Of a stretch of 64,000 nucleotides of DNA, positions 58,280-64,000 are shown piece by piece; positions within the stretch are counted from its first letter, which is position 1; the number at the start of each line of letters is the position of its first letter. The DNA is taken from NCBI RefSeq assembly GCF_001704415.2, contig NC_030814.1, positions 76,935,121 through 76,999,120 on the forward strand. Direction: 5' to 3'. The position numbers and the translations under genes are program-made. Origin of the DNA: Capra hircus. Lineage: Eukaryota; Chordata; Mammalia; Artiodactyla; Bovidae. The notes below the pieces were generated by a model. That model saw nothing but the letters and a program-made list of their open reading frames with translations, did not search any database and had not been told where the DNA came from.

Positions 58280-61200
58280 ATTGTTCAGTCATGACTAAAT
58301 TTTTTGCGATCTCATGGGCTGCAGCATGCCAGGCTTCCCTGTCCTTCAACATCTGTTAGAGCTTGCTCAATCTCCTGTCCATTAAGTCAGTGAAGCCATC
58401 CAACCATCTTGTTCTCTGTCATCCCCTTCTAATCCTGCCTTCAATATTTCCCAGCATCAGGGTATTTTCTAACAAGTCAGCTCTTCACATCAGGTAGCCA
58501 AAGTATTGGAGCTTCAGCATCAGTCCTTCCTATTTCTATTGACTGGTTTGATCTCCTTGCAGTCTAAGGGACTCTTCAAGAATCTTCTCCAACACAACAG
58601 GTCAAATGCAACAATTCTTCAGTGCTCAGCTTTCTTTATGGTCCAGCTCTCACATCCATACATGATTATGGGAAAAACCATACCTTTGACTAGACAAACT
58701 TTGGTGGCAAAATAATGTCTCTGCTTTTCAATATGCTGTCTAGGTTGGTCATAGCTGTTCTTCCAAGGAGCAAGTGTCTTTTAATTTCATGGCTGCAGTC
58801 ACCATCTACAGTGATTTTGGAGCCCAAAGAAATAAAATCTGTCACTATTTCCATTGTTTTCCCAACTATTTGCCATGAAGTGATGGGACTGGATGCCATG
58901 ATCTTTGTTTTTTGAATGTTGCATTTTAAGTCAGATTTTTCTCTCTCCTTTTTCACTTTCATCAAGAAGCTCTTCAGTTCCTCTTCAATTTCTGCCATTA
59001 GGGTGGTGTCATCTGCATATCTGAGGTTACTAATGTTTCTCTTGCAATCTTGACTGCAGCTTGTGCTTCATCAAATCCTGCATTTCACATGATGTACCCT
59101 GCATATAAGTTAAATAAGCAGGGTGTGAAATATACAGCCTTGACATGCTCCTTTCCCAATTCGGAACCAGTCCATTGTTTCATGTCTAATTCTAACACTT
59201 GCTTCTTGACCTGCATACAGATTTCTCAGAAGGCAGGCCAGGTGGTCTGGCATTCCCATCTCTTTAAGAATTTTCCACAGTTTGTTTTGATCCACACAGT
59301 CAAAGGCTTTAGTATGGTAAATGAAGCAGAAGTAGAGGATTTTCTGGAACTTTCTTGCCTTTTCTATGATCCAATGGATGTTGGCATTTTGATCTCTGGT
59401 TCCTCTGCCTGGTCTAAATCCAGCTTCAACAATGGAAGTTCTCCATTCACATACTGTTGAACCATGGCTTAGAGAATTTTGAGCATTACTTTGCTAGTGG
59501 ACATATGGAGTGCAGCACTTTCACAGCATTATCTTTTAGGATTTGAAATAATTGAACTGGAATTCCATCACTTCCACTAGCTTTGTTCCTAGTGATGCTT
59601 CCTAAGGCCCACCTGACTTCACATTCCAGGATGGCCGGCTCTAGGTGAGTGTGAATGGTCACATCTTCATGATTATCTGGGTTGTGAAGATCTCTTTTGT
59701 TCAATTCTTCTGTGTATTCTTGCCACCTCTTCTTAATAGCTTCTGCTTCTGTTAGGTCCATACCGTTTCTGTCCTTTATCGAGCCCATCTTTGCATGAAA
59801 TGTTCCCTTGGTATCTCTCATTTTCTTGAAGAGATCTCTAGTCTTTCCCATTCTATTGTTTTCCTCTATTTCTTTGCAGTGATCTTTGAGGAATGCTTTC
59901 TTATCTCTCCTTGCTATTCTTTGGAACTCTGCATTCAAATGAGTGTATCTTTCCTTTTCTCTTTTGCCTTTCTCCTCTCGTCTTTTCACAGCTATTTGTA
60001 AGGTCTCCTCAGACAGCCATTTTTCCTTTTTGCATGTCTTTTTCTTGGGGATGGTCTTGCTCCCTATCACCTGTACAATGTCACGAACCTGCAGCCATAG
60101 TTCATCAGGCACTCTGTCTATCAGATCTAGTCCCTTAAATCTATTTCTCACTTCCACTGTATAGTCATAAGGGAATTGATATAGGTCATATCTGAATGGT
60201 CTAGTTTTTTCCACTTTCCTCAACTTAAGTCTGAATTTAGCAATAAGGAGTTCATGATCTGAGCCACAGTCAGCTCTGTCTTGGTTTTGCTGACTGTCTA
60301 AAGCTTCTCCATCTTTGGCTCCAAAGAATATAATCAATCTCATTTCAGTGTTGACCATCTGGTGATGCCCATGTGTAGAGTCTTCTCTTGTGTTATTGGA
60401 AGAGGGTGTTTGCTATGACCAGTGCATTCTCTTGGCAGAACTCTACTAGCCTTTGCCCTGCTTCATTCTGTACTCCAAGGCCAAATTTACCTGTTACTCC
60501 AGATGTTTCTTGACTTCCTACTTTTGCATTCCAGTTCCCTATAATGAAAAGGACAACTTTTGGGGTAATTAGTTCTAGAAGGTCTTGTAGGTCTTCATAG
60601 AACCACTCAATTTCAGCTTCTTCAGCATTACTGGTTGGGGCATTGACTTGGATCACTGTGACATTGAATGGTTTGCCTTGGAAATGAACAGAGATCATTC
60701 TGTCATTTTTGAGATTGGATCCAAGAGTACTGCATTTTGGATTTTCTTGTTGACTATGATGGCTACTCCTTTTCTTCTAAGGGATTCCTGCCCACAGTAG
60801 TAGATATATTGGTCATCTGAGTTAAATTCACCCATTCCAGTTCATCTTAGTTCACTGATCCCTAGAATGTCAATGCTCACTCTTGCCATCTCCTGTTTGA
60901 CCACTTCCAATTTGCTTTGATTCATGGACCTGACATTCCAGGTTCCTATGCAATATTGCTCTTTACAGCATTGAACCGTGCTTCTATCATGAGTCCCACC
61001 CACAACTGGATGTTGTTTTTACTTTGGCTCCATCCATTCATTCTTTCTGGAGTTATTTCTCCACTGGTCTCTAGTAGCATATTGGGCACCTACTGAACTG
61101 TGGAGTTCACCTTTAAGTGTCCTATTTTTTGCCTTTTCATGCTGTTCTTGGGGTTCTCAAGGCAAGAATACTGATGTGGTTTGCCATTCCCTTCTCCAGT

Positions 61201-61338
61201 GGACCACATTCTGTCGGACCTCTCCACCATGACCCATTTGTCTTGGGTGGCCCCACACAGTATGACTTAGTTTCATTGAATTAGACAATGCTGTGGTCTG
61301 TGTGATCAGACTGGCTAGTTGTCTGTGATTGTGATTTC
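58280..61338 (-). mobile_element. BovB LINE, nearly full length
   Basis: Antisense, about 3.06 kb against roughly 3.2 kb for the family. 3' tail at the left ('attgttcagtcatgac'). Then RT, linker, endonuclease and 5' non-coding sequence follow, up to 'gtctgtgattgtgatttcag' at the right. Near 61150-61200 the 5' part contains a Bov-A-like stretch ('ggcaagaatactgatgtgg…cttctccag'), which fits the known origin of Bov-A SINEs from BovB ends. Confidence 0.96.
59486..60698 (-). pseudogene. BovB endonuclease and RT N-part
   Basis: Two minus-strand frames. 60698-60393 holds the APE-type endonuclease core (VIQVNAPTSNAEEAEIEWF, then IIGNWNAKVGSQ). The expected GDWNAKVG motif has Asn instead of the catalytic Asp (residue 55, codon at 60536-60534). 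60358-59486 (290 residues) holds the SDH box (GSDHELLIAKFRLKLR), a basic linker (KKTCKKEKWLSEETLQ, RIARRDKKAFLKDHCKEIEE) and the start of RT (NKASGSDGIPVQLFQILK). A stop after SICPLAK and later frameshifts end the protein. YADD DNA remains near 59016. Confidence 0.93.
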
Positions 61339-61424
61339 AGTATAAGATTCATACTATAATACATACAGATAAGTACACATATATATGCATACAGATAAGT
61401 ATCATACTAGATCAAAATTAGAAA

Positions 61425-62766
61425 AGGTCAGTTTCCAGAGAAAACCTGGAAAAGGTCAATTTTCATTCCAATCTCAAAGAAGAGCAATGCCAAAGAATGC
61501 TCAAACTACCGCACAATTGCACTCATCTCATGCTAGTAAAGTAATGCTCAAAATTCTCCAAGCCAGGCTTCTGCAATATGTGAACCATGAACTTCCAGAT
61601 GTTGAAGCTGGTTTTAGAAAAGGCAGAGGAACCAGAGATAAAATTGCCAACATCTGCTGGATCATGGAAAAAGGAAGAAAGTTCCAGAAAAACATCTATT
61701 TCTGCTTTATTGACTATGCCAAAGCCTTTGTCCGTGTGGATCACAATAAACTGAGGAAAATTCTGAAAGAAAAGGGAATACCAAACCTCCTAACCTGCCT
61801 TTTGAGAAACCTGTATGCAGGTCAGGAAGCAACAGTTAGAACTGGACATAGAACAACAGACTGGTTGCAAAGAGGAAAAGGAGTATGTCAAGGCTGTATA
61901 TTGTTACCATGTTTATTTAAATTATATGCAGAGTACCTCATGAGAAATGCTGGGCTGCAGGAAGCACAAGCTGGAATCACGATTGCTGGGAAAAATATCA
62001 ATAACCTCAGATATGCAGATGACACTACCCTTATGGCAGAAAGTGAAGAACTAAAGAGCCTATTGATGAAAGTGAAAGAGGAAAGTGAAAAAGTTGGCTT
62101 AAAGCTCAACATTCAGATAACGAAGATCATGACATCTGGTCCCATCACTTCATGTCAAATAGATGGAAAAACAGTGGAAACAATGGCAGACTTTATTTTG
62201 GGGGGCTCCAAAATCACTGCACATGATGATTGCAGCCATGAAATTGAAAGACCCTTACTCCTTGGAAGGAAAGTTATGACCAACCTAGATAGCATAGACA
62301 TTACTTTGCCCACAAAGGTCTGTCTCATTTAGGCTATGTTGGTCATGTATGGATGTGAGAGTTGGACTATAAAGAAAGCTGAGCAATGAAGAATTGATGT
62401 TTTTGAACTGTGGTGTTGGAGAAGGCTCTTGAGAGTCCCTTGGACTGCAAGGAGATCCAACAAGTCCATTCTAAAGGAGACCAGTCCTGGGTGTTCATTA
62501 GAAGGACTGATTTTGAAGCTGAAACTCCAATACTTTGGCCACCTGATGCAAAGAGCTGACTCATTTGAAAAGACCCTGATGCTGGGAAAGATTTAGGGCA
62601 GGAGGAGAAGGGGCTGATGGAGGATGAAATGGTTGGATGGCATCACTGACACAATGGACATGAGTTTGAGTCAACTCTGTAAGTTGGTGATGGACAGGGA
62701 GGCCTGACGTGCTGAGGTTCATGGGGTCACAAAGAGTCGGATAAGACTGAGCAACTGAACTGATCT
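61425..62766 (+). mobile_element. BovB LINE, 5'-truncated
   Basis: Sense, about 1.34 kb, head-to-head with the preceding antisense BovB, from just before RT to the tail GAGCAACTGAACTGATCTG. The left end has a small internal repetition (AAAAGGTCA at 61424 and 61452). About 90 bp of AT-rich DNA with a doubled CATACAGATAAGTA motif separates it from the neighbour. Confidence 0.96.
61430..62332 (+). pseudogene. BovB reverse transcriptase fragment
   Basis: Longest open frame in the window (61385-62332, 315 residues). Its first roughly 15 residues come from non-BovB DNA. RT motifs in order: FCFIDYAKAF (residues 106-115, catalytic Asp 110), GVCQGCILLPCLF (166-178) and NLRYADDTTLMAES (207-220, catalytic YADD at 210-213). 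Other copies have GVRQG where this has GVCQG, a likely CpG-decay change. It ends in a stop at CLI, before the C-terminal region, which continues in another frame from about 62345. It lacks an endonuclease. Confidence 0.94.
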
Positions 62767-62785
62767 GAATTTGCTAGCATGCTGT

Positions 62786-64000
62786 CATCTTCATATCTGA
62801 GGTTATTGACATTTCTCCCAGCAATCTTGTGTTTTGTCCAGCTCAGCATTTCTCATGATGAGGTCTGTATAGAAGTTAAATAAGCAAGGTGACAATATAC
62901 AGCCTTGACATACTCCTTTCCCTATTTGGAACCAGTCTGTTGTTCCATGTCAAGTTCTAACTGTTGCTTCCTGACCTACATACAGATTTCTCGAGAGGAA
63001 GGTCAGGTGGAATGGTATTCTCATCCCTTTAAGAATTTTCCGCAGTTTTTTCTGATGCACACTGTCAAAGGCTTTGGCATAGTCAATAATGCTGAAATAG
63101 ATGTTTTTCTGGAACTCTCTTGCATTTTCAATGATCCAATGGATGTTACCAGTTTCATTTCTGGCTCCTCTGCCTTTCCTAAATCCATCTTGGACATCTG
63201 GAAATGCACAGTTTATGTACTGTTTAAGCCTGGCTTGGAGAATTTTGATCATTGTTTTACTAGTGTGTGAGATGAGTGTGACTGTGCGGTAGTTTGAGCA
63301 TTCTTTGGCATTGCCTTTCTTTGGGATTGGAATGAAAGCTGACTTTTTCCAGCCCTGTGGCCACTGCTGAGTTTTCTAAATTTGCTGCAATATTGAGAGC
63401 AGCACTTGCACAGCATCATCTTTCAGGATTTGAAATAGCTCAACTGGAATTCCATCACCTCCACTAGCTTTATTCATAGTGATGCTTCCTAAGGCCCAGT
63501 TGATTTTGCATTCCAGGATGTCTGGCTATAGGTGAGTGATCACACCATGGTGATTATTTGGGTTGTGAAGATCTTTTTTGGATAGTTCTTCTGTGTATTC
63601 TTGCCACCTCTTCTTAATATCTTCTCTTAGGTCCATACCATTTCTGTCCTTTATTGTGCCCATCTTTCCACAAAATGTTCCTTTGGTATCTCTAACTTTC
63701 CCGAAGAGATCTCTAGTCTTTGCCATTCTATTGTTTTCTCTATTTCTTTGCATTGATCACTGAGGAAGGGTTTCTTATCTCTCCTTGCTATTCTTTGGAA
63801 CTCTGCATTCACATGGGTATATCTTTCCTTTTCTCCTTTGCCTTTTGCTTCTCTTCTCTTCACAACTATTTGAAGGCCTCCTCAGACAACCATTATGCCT
63901 TGTTGCATTTCTTTTTCTTGGGGATGGTCTTGACTCAGTGTCCTGTACAGTGTCATGAACGTCCATGTGTAGTTCTTCAAGCACTCTCTCTATCAGATCT
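62786..64000 (-). mobile_element. BovB LINE, 3'-truncated, runs off window
   Basis: Antisense BovB beginning abruptly at the catalytic box (DNA encodes NLRYEDDS, with Glu for Ala) and continuing through RT (RNETGNIHWIIE, KNIYFSIIDYAKAFDSVHQKKL) into the linker (RIARRDKKPFLSDQCKEIEK) to the window end. It has no 3' tail, which is unusual for target-primed insertion, so the missing end was probably lost by rearrangement. Confidence 0.95.

Noticed and set aside
61385..62332. 315-residue open frame as a host gene
   Set aside because: Residues are BovB reverse transcriptase (FIDYAKAF, YADD). The frame lacks its C-terminal part, and the first residues come from flanking AT-rich DNA.
1..64000. CRISPR-like arrays
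   Set aside because: The recurrent GTTCAG units are BovB tail repeats without spacers, and the sequence is mammalian.

Overview
The window is mammalian nuclear DNA from a ruminant artiodactyl, most likely a pecoran such as a bovid or cervid. The evidence is the repeat content: many BovB (RTE-clade) LINE fragments, Bov-tA and Bov-A2 SINEs that share sequence with BovB, CHR-type tRNA SINEs, and recent ruminant-type L1 copies. Beneath these lies an older mammalian layer of MIR, L2-like, L1M, MER5A, MER1-like hAT, Tigger and MaLR/ERVL LTR remnants. I recognise no host gene exon, tRNA, rRNA or CRISPR array, and no bacterial-type operon. Every long open frame I could identify is a decayed LINE reverse-transcriptase (RT) frame or its antisense shadow. 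The region reads as intergenic or deep intronic sequence.

Layout. 1-5.3 kb: Bov-tA SINEs, an old L1 3' UTR broken by a short BovB, a 1.6-kb antisense BovB, and a tiny L1 3' end. 6.26-10.16 kb: an antisense L1 with an inverted 5' part, an apparent 3' transduction of about 364 bp, and perfect 15-bp target-site duplications (TSDs). 10.2-15 kb: SINEs and two BovB copies, one with an 11-bp TSD. 15-22.5 kb: mostly unassigned, with a MIR, an ERVL/MaLR remnant, a BovB and two further MIR pieces. 22.5-28.4 kb: an old sense L1 carrying three later nested insertions. 28.4-37.8 kb: mostly unassigned, with an L1 3' end, MER5A, Tigger, SINEs and a 68-bp BovB. 37.8-39.5 kb: a second L1 with an inverted 5' end, abutting a MaLR LTR. 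40-49 kb: BovB, a hAT MITE, SINEs and a Tigger1 deletion derivative. 49.1-55 kb: an ancient near-full-length antisense L1M whose RT block lies backwards. 55.6-56.1 kb: a 130-bp direct duplication around a 3'-truncated SINE. 58.3-64 kb: three BovB copies in alternating orientation, the first about 3.06 kb and nearly full length.

How the parts relate. No gene set here works together as a pathway. The copies relate as autonomous LINEs (L1, BovB) and the SINEs that used their machinery (Bov-tA and Bov-A2 resemble the BovB tail). TSDs and nesting give a relative order in several places: the L1M at 49-55 kb and the L1 at 22.5-28.4 kb are older than the BovB, SINE and younger L1 copies inside them. 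None of the LINE copies appears able to move, because all are truncated, frameshifted or mutated at catalytic residues.

I see no convincing new gene system. The best leads are the L1 3' transduction, the backwards RT block in the old L1M, the duplication flanking the broken SINE, and very short BovB insertions.
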